Shown one piece after another: positions 1 through 9,163 of a DNA stretch of 64,000 bases. How positions within the stretch are numbered: the stretch's first letter is position 1; the number at the start of each line of letters is the position of its first letter. Origin of the DNA: Rippkaea orientalis PCC 8801 (GTDB taxonomy: Bacteria > Cyanobacteriota > Cyanobacteriia > Cyanobacteriales > Microcystaceae). The position numbers and the translations under genes are program-made. The notes under the pieces were generated by a model. It had not been told where the DNA came from, ran no database searches, and worked only from the letters and a program-made list of their open reading frames with translations. The stretch is taken from positions 2,636,097 through 2,700,096 of the forward strand of contig NC_011726.1 in assembly GCF_000021805.1 (NCBI RefSeq), in the 5' to 3' direction.

Positions 1-301
1 TGTTACTTTGCGGTGGTTCAACGACCTGGGGTTTCGGTGGGTTGCTGCTGACTTGCAAAGGAGTATCGGCATTCAGAGGTTTGATACTAACAATTCGACC
101 CCCCATGCGGTTAATGCGACGCATTTCTTGATTCATTCGCTTGTAAGGCACGGTGATAAACACACTGCCACTGCGACGAATTGGGTAGTCGAGATTGTCG
201 TTATCGGTATTCTGACTTAACCCCACGACCTCGTAAACAAACAGACGGTTTCCATATTCTGTTGTTTGGGTCGAAGTTACCCCTACACTGGGACTGTACA
301 T
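1..301 (-). CDS. petH: Ferredoxin-NADP(+) reductase, N-terminal part (runs off the left edge)
   Basis: The first about 100 codons of a leftward gene are present, starting at the ATG complementary to 299-301 (MYSPSVGV). Residues about 17-75 form a CpcD-type phycobilisome linker domain, with NRLFVYEVVGLSQ, YPIRRSGSVFITVP and MNQEMRRI followed by GGRIVSIKPL. This matches the N-terminus of the large cyanobacterial FNR isoform, which docks on the phycobilisome and reduces NADP with ferredoxin electrons. A Pro/Gln-rich linker begins at the cut. The FAD and NADP domains lie outside the window, so catalytic residues cannot be checked. A lone CpcD linker is the alternative, but the start and linker sequence fit PetH better. 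Confidence 0.9.
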   Translation of the reverse strand, partial: MYSPSVGVTSTQTTEYGNRLFVYEVVGLSQNTDNDNLDYPIRRSGSVFITVPYKRMNQEMRRINRMGGRIVSIKPLNADTPLQVSSNPPKPQVVEPPQSN

Positions 302-565
302 GGTCTATATGACTCCTAATACTTTTCCAATCATTGCATTCTTTAGCCTACCATTGCGGGTTAGTTTGATGAATAGGGGGAAATTAGGAAAGGAAACCTA
401 AACCCAGACCAGATCGTGCATTGAGTTTAACTAATTTTAAGGGGAAAAACTGTTAAGCTTGTTTCAGTTTAAGGTTTTTTTCGGAACAATAGACGCTAAG
501 TCCTTTAAGCTTCTACACTGAGGATAGATTTAGATTCCCTAACATTAGTAGGCTTATATAAGCTT

Positions 566-1123
566 ATGATTATTGGCATTTTAGCCGTCCTTTCTGCCTC
601 AGCAGCAGCCGGAATGAGAATTGCTCTCCCTTTGCTAATTATTGGCTTACTTCACAGTAATTTATGGTCTGAAGTTCCTCTGTTATCAAAAATTCCCCCT
701 CCTGTCTTGCTAGGAGTACTCACCAGTTGGTCTTTATTTGAATTATTCGGCTCCAAAAAACTCCTCGGACAACGAGTTTTACAATTAATTGAGCTTGTCT
801 TTTCTCCCTTTGTCGGGGGACTATTAGCGGTTACTGTTGTGAAAATGGGCAATTTTGCCATGGAACCTCTGTGGTTAATTGGTGTAATTGGCGGGGTTTT
901 AGCCTTGGTTCTAAAATTGGTACAGGTTGGATGGTTTTTTCGATTACGCGGAATCCCTTTTTGGGTAGTTTGTCTTGAAGATTTGATCTGTGTTCTATTA
1001 GTTTTCTTTGCGGTTGAAGCTCCCGAAAATGGCGGATTAATTGCGCTAATGTTATTGTGGTTGGCTATTCGGAGTTCTACAGCTTGGCAACAATGGTATA
1101 GTAAAAGTCAGAAGAAGGAATAA
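566..1123 (+). CDS. DUF4126 family membrane protein
   Basis: This 185-residue, very hydrophobic protein has about five predicted membrane segments. It begins with a glycine/alanine-rich segment (ASAAAGMRIALPLL) typical of DUF4126 proteins, whose function is unknown. It ends in a short basic tail (KSQKKE). The ATG at 566 has no clear ribosome-binding site and sits two bases after a 12-bp palindrome (GCTTATATAAGC, 552-563), so translation may be weak or start differently. The CYTH gene follows after 20 bp and era 19 bp after that, suggesting a three-gene transcription unit. The family assignment is by recognition of overall pattern. Confidence 0.75.
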   Translation: MIIGILAVLSASAAAGMRIALPLLIIGLLHSNLWSEVPLLSKIPPPVLLGVLTSWSLFELFGSKKLLGQRVLQLIELVFSPFVGGLLAVTVVKMGNFAMEPLWLIGVIGGVLALVLKLVQVGWFFRLRGIPFWVVCLEDLICVLLVFFAVEAPENGGLIALMLLWLAIRSSTAWQQWYSKSQKKE

Positions 1124-1143
1124 TCCATACTTAAAACAAAATT

Positions 1144-1623
1144 ATGTCCGTTGAAATCGAACGAAAATTTTTAGTGAAAAGCGATCATTGGCGTTCTTTA
1201 GCAAAGGGAACAGTCTATCGACAAGGCTATATCTTGACTACGAATAAAACAGCAACTGTTCGAGTTAGAATTGTTGGCGATCACGCTTACTTAACCCTCA
1301 AAGGAAAAACCGCAGGATTAGCTCGCTCAGAATTTGAATATCCTATCCCAATAGAAGACGCTAAAATTATATTAGAAACCCTCTGCGATCGCCCCCTAAT
1401 CGAAAAAACCAGATATCGAATACCGCTCAATAATGTTGTTTGGGAAGTCGATGAATTTAGCGGTGAAAATCAAGGATTAATTTTAGCAGAAGTAGAACTG
1501 ATCCATGAAAATCAATCCCTAGAATTACCCGATTGGATTGGAGAAGAAGTAAGCGGAGATCTTAAGTATTATAATGTTAATCTCTGCCAAAATCCTTATC
1601 AATTATGGACAACAAAAAATTAA
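1144..1623 (+). CDS. CYTH domain protein (inorganic triphosphatase-like)
   Basis: The 159-residue protein opens with MSVEIERKFLV, which carries the ExExK signature of the CYTH/triphosphate tunnel metalloenzyme superfamily. Alternating charged strands follow, such as ATVRVRIVGDHAYLTLKGK, ending with EVELIHENQ. These residues line the tunnel that binds triphosphate and divalent metal. Family members of this size hydrolyse inorganic triphosphate; class IV adenylate cyclase and thiamine triphosphatase are relatives, so the exact substrate is inferred. The gene lies between DUF4126 and era with short gaps, probably in one transcript. Length and motif are normal for bacterial members. Confidence 0.85.
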   Translation: MSVEIERKFLVKSDHWRSLAKGTVYRQGYILTTNKTATVRVRIVGDHAYLTLKGKTAGLARSEFEYPIPIEDAKIILETLCDRPLIEKTRYRIPLNNVVWEVDEFSGENQGLILAEVELIHENQSLELPDWIGEEVSGDLKYYNVNLCQNPYQLWTTKN

Positions 1624-1642
1624 CAAAACTTGCGGATAACTA

Positions 1643-2587
1643 ATGACTGAACAAATCAATCAACTATCCTTATCATCAATTCCCATCGCTCCAGAGGGCT
1701 TTAAGTCTGGTTTTGTTGGCATTATTGGTCGTCCCAACGTGGGAAAATCCACCCTAATGAATCAATTAGTTGGACAAAAAATAGCCATTACTTCACCTGT
1801 TTCCCAAACAACTCGTAATCGTCTAAGAGGAATTTTAACCACCGAAGAAGCACAAATAATTTTTGTCGATACCCCAGGCATTCATAAACCCCATCACCAA
1901 CTCGGAAAAATCCTGGTACAAAACGCCGAAGCGGCTATCAATGCCGTCGATATTATCCTAGTAGTCGTTGACAGTTCCATCGAAGCCGGAGGAGGCGATC
2001 GCTACATTGTTGAACTCTTAGAAAACACAGAAACTCCCGTCATTTTAGGACTCAATAAAAGCGATCAACAACCCCAAAACTATCAACCCATTGATGAGAG
2101 TTATTTAGTCTTAGCTCAAGCTCATAACTGGCCGGTCATCAAATTTTCCGCCCTAACAGGAGAAGGATTAGATAACCTGCAAAAAACCCTAATTAATCTT
2201 CTAGAACCCGGACCCTATTATTATCCCCCGGATCTCGTCACCGACCAACCCGAACGGTTTATCATGGGAGAACTCATTCGCGAACAAATCCTACAACAAA
2301 CCCGGCAAGAAATTCCCCACTCCGTCGCCATTGTCATCGAAAAAGTCGAAGAAACCCCCACCCTAACGCGAGTCTTTGCAGCTATCAACGTCGAAAGAGA
2401 TTCCCAAAAAGGGATTATTATTGGTAAAAAAGGTGCGATGCTCAAAGCCATTGGCACAGCAGCACGGGAGCAAATGCAAAAATTAATCACCGGGGAAGTT
2501 TACCTACAGCTATTTGTCAAAGTAGAACCCCAATGGCGACAATCGAGCTTACGTCTGTCAGAATTTGGGTATCAAATCGAAACCTAG
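1643..2587 (+). CDS. era: GTPase Era (ribosome assembly)
   Basis: The 314-residue protein has the G1 loop GRPNVGKST (residues 29-37), G3 DTPG (76-79) and G4 NKSD (138-141). It is followed by a C-terminal KH domain with IIIGKKGAMLKAIG near residues 258-271. Era binds the 3' end of 16S rRNA and supports maturation of the 30S subunit. The first about 20 residues form an extension (SLSSIPIAPEGF) before the usual GFVGIIGRPN start, which is common in cyanobacteria. It follows the CYTH gene by 19 bp. Length and motifs are complete, so it should be functional. Confidence 0.96.
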   Translation: MTEQINQLSLSSIPIAPEGFKSGFVGIIGRPNVGKSTLMNQLVGQKIAITSPVSQTTRNRLRGILTTEEAQIIFVDTPGIHKPHHQLGKILVQNAEAAINAVDIILVVVDSSIEAGGGDRYIVELLENTETPVILGLNKSDQQPQNYQPIDESYLVLAQAHNWPVIKFSALTGEGLDNLQKTLINLLEPGPYYYPPDLVTDQPERFIMGELIREQILQQTRQEIPHSVAIVIEKVEETPTLTRVFAAINVERDSQKGIIIGKKGAMLKAIGTAAREQMQKLITGEVYLQLFVKVEPQWRQSSLRLSEFGYQIET

Positions 2588-2818
2588 ATTTTTTGCCCCA
2601 AATATTCCTAAAAAAATATCCTCACCAATGGGAGTTTTTGCGGTCAACCTGGGTATTCTAACAACAACAGGCTAGTTCACTACGACCCCGTATACCAGGG
2701 TCAGGCAAAGGGCAAAAGACGGGGATGCAAAAGTAAGATCCAACGAGGTTTTCACTTTGACCAACGACCTAACCGATGTTTCAAGTGCTATACCAGACAA
2801 CCTGATTAGGAAGAAGAC

Positions 2819-5800
2819 ATGATGAGCCGTGACTCCCACCCAGACAACCAACACAGTAATTCGTTTGACCGTGACATTGCTGACTTGCTAGACGATTTAA
2901 CCAATGAGTTTGAGTTTGCTCAACCCGATAGCGAACTCGACGACTTAGTGAGTTTGTTTGATCAAGATCTATCCGGTTCCTTTGCTAAAAACCATCAAAC
3001 TCATTCATCAGGAAAGAAATCTTCTTCCTCTTCCTCCCTAGAAGACGAAATTAGCAACATTTTCCACCAAAATTGCCCATCCAGTAAGCAGACAGACCCC
3101 TCTCCATTAGCCGATAGCGAAGAAGACGCACTCGATACAATCTTTGCCAAACATAGCTCATCACGGGAGTCAAAAACCGCCTCAGATCACGAAGAATTGT
3201 TCAGTCAGCTAGAATCGAGTTTCTCGGACATTTCAGCCGACAAGGGATTAGCCGATCTCAAACAGCTTTTGCATGATCCAAGCCGTGAAGCAGAAATCAT
3301 TCAACCCAAAGCGATCGCCAAACCAACGACCAACACCGTTGAGACTGACAATATTCTCTCTCGGCTCTATTTACCCTTTGAAGAGCTAGAATCTCTCTTA
3401 AAGCAACCCGTCATCGATCCCCATCAACAAAGCCTCGATGAAGCCACCGCCGCCGCATTAGCCGCCTTTATTGACGCTCCCGTTGCGCTCTCTAGTCCCC
3501 CTCAACCAGCCCTAGAGACAACAACCTCCGTAGACGTAGACTCCGACTTAGATCAAGAGTTCAAAGACTTAGAAGCCCTTCTTGAACAAGCCGATCGCAC
3601 CATGGGAGGCTCCCCCACCGTCAACGTAGCCAAAGGACAACGTACCAGTCGAGCCAGAACCAAAGTTTTTGAACAAACTATGCGGGTTCCCGTCAAACAA
3701 CTCGATAACCTCAGCAACTTAATCGGGGAATTAGTCGTCAAACGGAACCGCTTAGAACAGGATCAAGAAAGATTACGGCAATTTTTAGACAACCTGCTCA
3801 ACCAGGTGCAGAACCTCAGCGATGTTGGGGGACGGATGCAAGATCTCTACGAACGTACTCTCCTCGAAGGAGCCCTGCTCGCTAGTCGGAACCAAGGACG
3901 AGGGTCTTTTCCCGACTTAGGCAGTAGCCAAGGAACAAAAAACCCTGGTAACAGTGACCTGACCAACGAAGGCGGCTTAGATGCCCTAGAAATGGACCGA
4001 TTTACGGGCTTTCATTTGCTTTCCCAAGAAATGATCGAACTGATCGTCCGCGTCCGAGAATCTGCCTCAGATATTCAATTCGTCGTCGATGAAACCGAAC
4101 AAGTGGCTCGCAACCTGCGTCAAGCCACCACCCAATTACAAGAAGGAATGACCAAATCTCGAATGGTACCCTTTGCTCAAACAGCAGAACGGCTACCCCG
4201 GGCAGTCCGAGAAATTTCCTTGAAATTGAAGAAAAAAGCCAAATTACAAGTGGAAGGGCGCGATGTTTTAGTCGATAAGATGATCCTAGAACATCTGTTT
4301 AGCCCCATGACCCACCTCGTTAATAATGCCATGACCCACGGGATTGAGACTCCCGAACAGCGACAAAAATTAGGGAAGCCTGCCGAAGGACGTATTACCC
4401 TCCAGGCCTTTCTCCAAGGAAACCAAACGGTGATTACCGTTTCTGACGATGGGGGAGGGATCGATCCCGAACAGGTCAAAGCCAAGGCGATGGAAAAAGA
4501 GCTCATTACTCGCGAAGAAGCCGACGGATTATCAGAATCGGAAATTTATGACTTCCTCTTCCATGCCGGGTTCAGTACGCGAGATAAAGCCGATGATTTC
4601 GCCGGTCGTGGAGTCGGCTTAGACGTAGTACGCACCAGTTTAAGCGAAGTACGCGGTTCTGTGACCATTGATTCCGTCAGAGGCAAAGGAACGACCTTTA
4701 CCATTCGTTTACCCTTGACCTTGAGTATTTGTAAAGCCCTCTGTTGTATCAGCGATCGCGCTCGCATTGCTTTCCCCATGGATGGGGTAGAAGACATGAA
4801 GGATTATATGCCCGAGGATTTAATTGTCGATGAGGATGGACGCAAAGCCATTAAATGGGACGGTCAATCCCTGCCTCTCTATCCCTTGGGTGAATTGCTC
4901 TCCTATAACCGTCAATTGAGCCGTGGTACTGTCTATGGCGGTAAAAATGAGGAGGATACTATCTCGGTGATTGTCCTACGCGGGACAGGGAATTTACTCG
5001 CGGTTCAAGTGGATCAGGTCATCGGCGAACAGGAAATCGTGATTAAACAAATCGAGGGGCCAGTCCCTAAACCCCCCGGAATTGCTGGAGCAACCGTCTT
5101 AGGGGATGGTAGCATTATGCCCATCGGGGACGTATTGGAGTTGATTGAAATTGCTCAAGGACGGATGCGAACTGATGGACCAGGTAGTCTGTGGCAAAAA
5201 GCCATCCCGATGGAGTCTCGCTTTGTGGATAAAACTGAGCCGACGGTGTTAATTGTGGATGACTCCATTACAGTACGCGAACTACTGTCGTTGAGCTTTA
5301 GTAAGGCCGGATATCGGGTGGAACAGGCACGAGATGGTCAGGAAGCCTGGGAAAAATTGCGATCGGGTCTGCCTTGCGATGTGGTCTTCTGTGATATCGA
5401 AATGCCCCGCATGAACGGGTTAGAATTGTTGGCTCATATTCAAAAAGATCAACACCTGTGTGACCTTCCTGTGGCCTTACTGACCTCACGGGGGGCTGAT
5501 CGTCACCGTCAGGTTGCTGCTAAATTAGGGGCGACGGCTTATTTTACTAAGCCTTGTCCGGATCAAACCCTCCTGAATGCAGCCCAATGGATGATGGAAG
5601 GCGAAGTCTTGCTGCCAGGTAGCACGAAAAAACCCAAAAAGAAAGCCATTCCAACGGTTCAAGAACTTTCATCTACGGAAGGGTTCGATAGTAAACCTGA
5701 TCAGAAAATCCCTAATTCGGTGTTAATTATCGATGACTCGGTGATGGTACGAGAAATGCTGTCGATGACGTTTACTAAGGTAGGTTATGAGATTGAACAG

Positions 5801-6115
5801 GCACGAGACGGTCAGGAAGCCTGGGAAAAATTGCGGGGTGGGTTATCTTGTAAGTTGATTCTCTGTGATATTGAAATGCCTCGAATGAATGGACTAGAGT
5901 TGTTGTCCCGTCTCCAAGAAGATGAAAAACTCTCTCAAATTCCTATTGCCATGATTACTTCCCGTGGAGCCCAAAAAATGCAGCGCATTGCCGCAGAAAG
6001 AGGAGCAAAAGGGTATTTTGTCAAGCCTTATATTGAAGAAGTGTTACTCGATTGTGCTAAGCGATTGATTGATGGAGAGGTATTACTTGATATCAATAGT
6101 TTAGTAGAAAGTTAA
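2819..6115 (+). CDS. CheA-like hybrid histidine kinase without HPt domain (PilL-C type)
   Basis: This 1098-residue protein has an acidic, serine-rich N-terminus (about 1-280), then a CheA dimerisation region. The CheA ATPase follows, with an N box near 490 (HLVNNAMTHG), DDGGGID near 542 and GRGVGLD near 597. A CheW-like domain (about 640-790) and two receiver domains complete it, with phospho-acceptor Asp859 and Asp1017. No phosphotransfer domain with its histidine (HxxKG) is visible, so the phosphoryl group must go to a histidine on another protein. This matches the split PilL-C kinase of type IV pilus phototaxis systems such as Synechocystis Slr0322. No pilus or chemotaxis genes lie nearby. 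An AGGAAG site precedes tandem ATGs at 2819 and 2822. Confidence 0.88.
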   Translation: MMSRDSHPDNQHSNSFDRDIADLLDDLTNEFEFAQPDSELDDLVSLFDQDLSGSFAKNHQTHSSGKKSSSSSSLEDEISNIFHQNCPSSKQTDPSPLADSEEDALDTIFAKHSSSRESKTASDHEELFSQLESSFSDISADKGLADLKQLLHDPSREAEIIQPKAIAKPTTNTVETDNILSRLYLPFEELESLLKQPVIDPHQQSLDEATAAALAAFIDAPVALSSPPQPALETTTSVDVDSDLDQEFKDLEALLEQADRTMGGSPTVNVAKGQRTSRARTKVFEQTMRVPVKQLDNLSNLIGELVVKRNRLEQDQERLRQFLDNLLNQVQNLSDVGGRMQDLYERTLLEGALLASRNQGRGSFPDLGSSQGTKNPGNSDLTNEGGLDALEMDRFTGFHLLSQEMIELIVRVRESASDIQFVVDETEQVARNLRQATTQLQEGMTKSRMVPFAQTAERLPRAVREISLKLKKKAKLQVEGRDVLVDKMILEHLFSPMTHLVNNAMTHGIETPEQRQKLGKPAEGRITLQAFLQGNQTVITVSDDGGGIDPEQVKAKAMEKELITREEADGLSESEIYDFLFHAGFSTRDKADDFAGRGVGLDVVRTSLSEVRGSVTIDSVRGKGTTFTIRLPLTLSICKALCCISDRARIAFPMDGVEDMKDYMPEDLIVDEDGRKAIKWDGQSLPLYPLGELLSYNRQLSRGTVYGGKNEEDTISVIVLRGTGNLLAVQVDQVIGEQEIVIKQIEGPVPKPPGIAGATVLGDGSIMPIGDVLELIEIAQGRMRTDGPGSLWQKAIPMESRFVDKTEPTVLIVDDSITVRELLSLSFSKAGYRVEQARDGQEAWEKLRSGLPCDVVFCDIEMPRMNGLELLAHIQKDQHLCDLPVALLTSRGADRHRQVAAKLGATAYFTKPCPDQTLLNAAQWMMEGEVLLPGSTKKPKKKAIPTVQELSSTEGFDSKPDQKIPNSVLIIDDSVMVREMLSMTFTKVGYEIEQARDGQEAWEKLRGGLSCKLILCDIEMPRMNGLELLSRLQEDEKLSQIPIAMITSRGAQKMQRIAAERGAKGYFVKPYIEEVLLDCAKRLIDGEVLLDINSLVES

Positions 6116-6603
6116 AGGAGAAAAGATCTCACAATTTCTTGTAACTCAATTAACTTTTGTTTGACTGATTCGTGGGTATATTCATCGTCAGGATGGGGTG
6201 CTTGTCCAGGTTGCTGAAAATAGGGTTTTTCATCATAAAGTTGACCCCATCTAAAATCAACTTGTTTGACTAATTCATAGAGTAATTCTTGATTAGTAAT
6301 AAGGGATTCTAGGATCTCAGATAAAGCAACAAGCGGAGTATTCAAATAGCGACTAACAGACGCTTCATCTCCCTTAACCCAAGTTTGTAAAACCTGTTGC
6401 AATGCGCCCGATGAATCGGCTATATTTTGAGCAATAAACACATTAATTTCTGTCGTTGCTTGGACTAATTTAGGTACTGGAGACTCCCCTTTTAAAAAAT
6501 CTCCCCCTTCGCGTGCGATCACCTCTGCTAAGGAAAACTCTCTTCCGGCTAAAATCTCTTGCCGAATATCTTGATATCTTTCGTTCTTTTGTTCTGATGT
6601 CAT
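6112..6603 (-). CDS. Conserved hypothetical protein
   Basis: The 163-residue soluble protein starts at the ATG at 6603 (MTSEQKNERYQ); an upstream TTG would add 11 residues but lacks support. It appears helical, with an acidic C-terminus rich in Gln and Glu and the central motif KPYFQQPGQAPHPDDEY. I do not recognise a named domain. It converges on the CheA-like kinase, their stop codons overlapping by 4 bp (6112-6115), so the two transcripts must run into each other. No membrane segment or signal peptide is visible. Function is unknown and there is no operon partner. Confidence 0.7.
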   Translation of the reverse strand: MTSEQKNERYQDIRQEILAGREFSLAEVIAREGGDFLKGESPVPKLVQATTEINVFIAQNIADSSGALQQVLQTWVKGDEASVSRYLNTPLVALSEILESLITNQELLYELVKQVDFRWGQLYDEKPYFQQPGQAPHPDDEYTHESVKQKLIELQEIVRSFLL

Positions 6604-6970
6604 AGGATTTCCGAAAATGTTATGATAGTAGCCCAACTGAAAGCAAGATGCTTCCGGCGCAGTTCGTGAACAAGTAATATAGGTATCTTGCCTCTATTAG
6701 AAGTTTGTGGTACGTCTTTTCCTATTGATCTAGACTGCCTAGAGTTAAACGCAACGTTAGGTTTCTGTGTTAACGCTTCATTATAACAGGTAGAAACAGC
6801 GACGTTGTGGATTAGATGCGTTTAATAAAGGACTCAGGTTTAAGCCAAGGTTAAAGGAAGCAAACAAGCCTAAAAGCGATATGATGAATCTGATGGACTG
6901 TTTTGAATTATCAGTCCCTTTGTTTTAACAGTAATTCTGATTTTCATTCCGATTACTTACCTTTACTTTT
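6604..6970. other. Intergenic region upstream of caxA
   Basis: About 370 bases between divergent genes. I see no open frame with coding character, no long hairpin and no repeat family. It must hold promoters for both flanking genes, but I cannot assign a convincing -35/-10 pair. Confidence 0.4.
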
Positions 6971-8068
6971 ATGCTCACTAAAAATACCATTTTGTTTGCC
7001 TTATTATCGTTCATTCCTATTTCTTTTGCTGCCGAGTATCTAGGATGGGGAGCAACGATTATTTTCTTAACGGCGGCTTTATCCATTGTTCCACTAGCTG
7101 CTTTTATGGGACAAGCTACTGAAGAAATAGCCGTAGTGGTTGGTCCTAATTTAGGGGGATTGTTAAACGCAACTTTTGGTAATGCAACCGAATTAATTTT
7201 AGCCCTAATTGCTTTAAAAGAAGGGTTAATAGGGGTTGTTAAAGCGACGATTACTGGGTCAATTATTGGGAACCTATTGCTGGTTATTGGCTTTGCGATG
7301 TTGTTAGGGGGACTTCGCTATAAAGAACAGACATTTCAGCCAATTACTGCGCGATTAAATGCCTCATCCATGAATTTAGCGATTATTGCTATTTTGTTAC
7401 CAACGGCGGTTCAATATACCTCAACAGGAATTGAAGAAAAAACCCTACAAATTCTATCGGTTTCCGTTGCTATAGTCCTGATTGCTGTCTATGGATTAAC
7501 CTTACTTTTTTCTATGAAAACTCACGCCTATCTCTATGATGTCGGCGTAGCTGAAGCGGATGGAAAAGAGTCATCAGAACTGATCGATCACCAAGACCAT
7601 AAAGTCAATATTAACAAATGGATTGTAATTTTATTATTAGTGACGTTAGGAGTAGCGATCGAATCAGAATTATTAGTTAATTCTCTCGAAGAAGCAACCG
7701 ACTCTTTAGGACTAACCTCTCTATTTACGGGGGTTATTTTACTACCGATTGTTGGTAATGCAGCCGAACACGCTACGGCGGTTACTGTTGCCATGAAAAA
7801 TAAAATGGATTTATCGATGTCTGTTGCTGTTGGTTCAAGCTTACAAATTGCCCTCTTTGTTGCCCCCGTTTTAGTCATTGCAGGTTGGATTTTAGGACAA
7901 CCCATGGATCTCAATTTTAATCCTTTTGAATTAGTCGCTGTAGCGGTAGCTGTTTTAATTACTAATTCCATCAGTTCTGATGGTAAATCAAATTGGTTAG
8001 AAGGAACTTTATTATTGGCAACCTATATCGTGATTGGTTTAGCCTTTTATTTTCATCCAGTGGTTTAA
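6971..8068 (+). CDS. caxA: Calcium/proton antiporter (CaxA family)
   Basis: The 365-residue integral membrane protein has about 11 hydrophobic segments in two homologous halves. Each half carries the cation-exchanger signature: GNATELILALIAL near residue 75 and VGNAAEHATAVTVA near residue 260. The acidic residues in these repeats bind the cation. An acidic hydrophilic loop (EADGKESSELIDHQDH, about 195-210) separates the halves, as in Cax/ChaA exchangers. The likely role is export or sequestration of Ca2+ in exchange for protons, with salt tolerance as a known phenotype in cyanobacteria. It is monocistronic by spacing. Confidence 0.9.
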   Translation: MLTKNTILFALLSFIPISFAAEYLGWGATIIFLTAALSIVPLAAFMGQATEEIAVVVGPNLGGLLNATFGNATELILALIALKEGLIGVVKATITGSIIGNLLLVIGFAMLLGGLRYKEQTFQPITARLNASSMNLAIIAILLPTAVQYTSTGIEEKTLQILSVSVAIVLIAVYGLTLLFSMKTHAYLYDVGVAEADGKESSELIDHQDHKVNINKWIVILLLVTLGVAIESELLVNSLEEATDSLGLTSLFTGVILLPIVGNAAEHATAVTVAMKNKMDLSMSVAVGSSLQIALFVAPVLVIAGWILGQPMDLNFNPFELVAVAVAVLITNSISSDGKSNWLEGTLLLATYIVIGLAFYFHPVV

Positions 8069-8074
8069 ACGGCT

Positions 8075-8142
8075 AGATTGGAGAGTGAGGATTTTCTTGT
8101 CGCTAAACAATCAGAGACTGAGGTCTTTTTGATCTCCAATCT
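8075..8142 (+). terminator. Inverted repeat downstream of caxA, possible terminator
   Basis: A 10-bp perfect inverted repeat (AGATTGGAGA at 8075-8084 and TCTCCAATCT at 8133-8142) encloses a small AGAC/GTCT hairpin followed by five T residues (8116-8130). It lies just after the caxA stop and before a TATAAT box (8160-8165) that could serve phoU. Terminator function is inferred. Confidence 0.45.
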
Positions 8143-8268
8143 GCCTTCTAAAAATCTGCTATAATCAGTCAAGCGTTCCCTAAAGAAACTAACATAAAAA
8201 TTCTCGATGATTCGATAAAAAAACCTTATTTTAAATCTCTGTTGGCTGTTGCGTTTCCACCATAAGCA

Positions 8269-8937
8269 GTGAACCTATCTACCTATAGCAATCACCCAGA
8301 ACGTAGCCATTTCGAGCGTTGTCTCAAACGACTAGAGCAAGAAGTATTGCGTATGGGAACCCTAGTTGAAGAATCCTTCCGCCTCAGTCATCAAGCCTTA
8401 TTTGACCAAAATATTGATGCTGCTGCCAAAATTGCTGCCCTTGATCGCCAAATTGATCGCTATTACCGTCAAATTGAACTCGACTGCTCAACTTTAATGA
8501 CACTACAGTCCCCCGTAGCACAAGATCTACGGCTTCTCAGTGCGTTTATGCAATTAGTCAGAGATCTAGAACGTATTGGGGACTATGCCCAAGATTTAGG
8601 CGAAATTTCTCTAAAACTCTTAGCCTATCCTCCCCATCCAGTGATCAAGGAGGTAGCAATTATGTCCCTTCAGGCTCAAATGATGCTGGCTACTAGCCTA
8701 GTTGCCCTAGCTGACTTGGATGCCCATGCTGGACAACGGGTTAAACAGTTGGATGATATCGTTGATGATGCTTACGATAAGCTCTATCAAATCTTGGCCT
8801 ATCAACGGGATATTCAAGGCGTTATTGAGCCTTTTTTACTCCTTGCTTTAGTCATTCGTCATTTAGAAAGGATGGCCGATCATGCTACGAATATTGCTCA
8901 ACGAGTTTCTTATATTGTGACGGGACATCGGGGTTAG
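8269..8937 (+). CDS. phoU: Phosphate signalling regulator PhoU
   Basis: The 222-residue helical protein has two PhoU repeats. Each carries the metal-binding pattern: RDLERIGDYAQDL near residue 105 and RHLERMADHATNIAQ near 200. PhoU links the Pst phosphate transporter to the PhoR-type kinase and represses the Pho regulon when phosphate is ample. The start is GTG at 8269, because the next in-frame ATG would remove the first helix. A TATAAT element at 8160-8165 lies 104 bp upstream. No pst genes are adjacent, which is usual in cyanobacteria. Confidence 0.92.
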   Translation: MNLSTYSNHPERSHFERCLKRLEQEVLRMGTLVEESFRLSHQALFDQNIDAAAKIAALDRQIDRYYRQIELDCSTLMTLQSPVAQDLRLLSAFMQLVRDLERIGDYAQDLGEISLKLLAYPPHPVIKEVAIMSLQAQMMLATSLVALADLDAHAGQRVKQLDDIVDDAYDKLYQILAYQRDIQGVIEPFLLLALVIRHLERMADHATNIAQRVSYIVTGHRG

Positions 8938-9163
8938 CGAAGTCATATCAAGTCCGGTTATCATGGGTTATTCTCAAAAACCCATCCGTACAGAAGTTGT
9001 TTTTGTCACTGGCACATACATAAAACCTTATGTCAATCATTTGTAATATTTATTTGCATATTGTAAATTTTTGTTACATAATAGAAAACAAGGAGGCAAT
9101 ACCATAGCGGAAAGCCTCTTGCAGACGAATCAGTCAACTTTAGAAGGACTCGTAAAAACAATC

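Noticed and set aside
8-220. Open plus-strand frame at the left edge
   Set aside because: It is the antisense of the petH N-terminal domain, which has clear family motifs; the plus-strand product resembles nothing.
9071-9163. TTG-initiated extension of the helical carotenoid protein
   Set aside because: It adds 31 residues with no family match. The ATG at 9164 starts exactly where the homologues begin.
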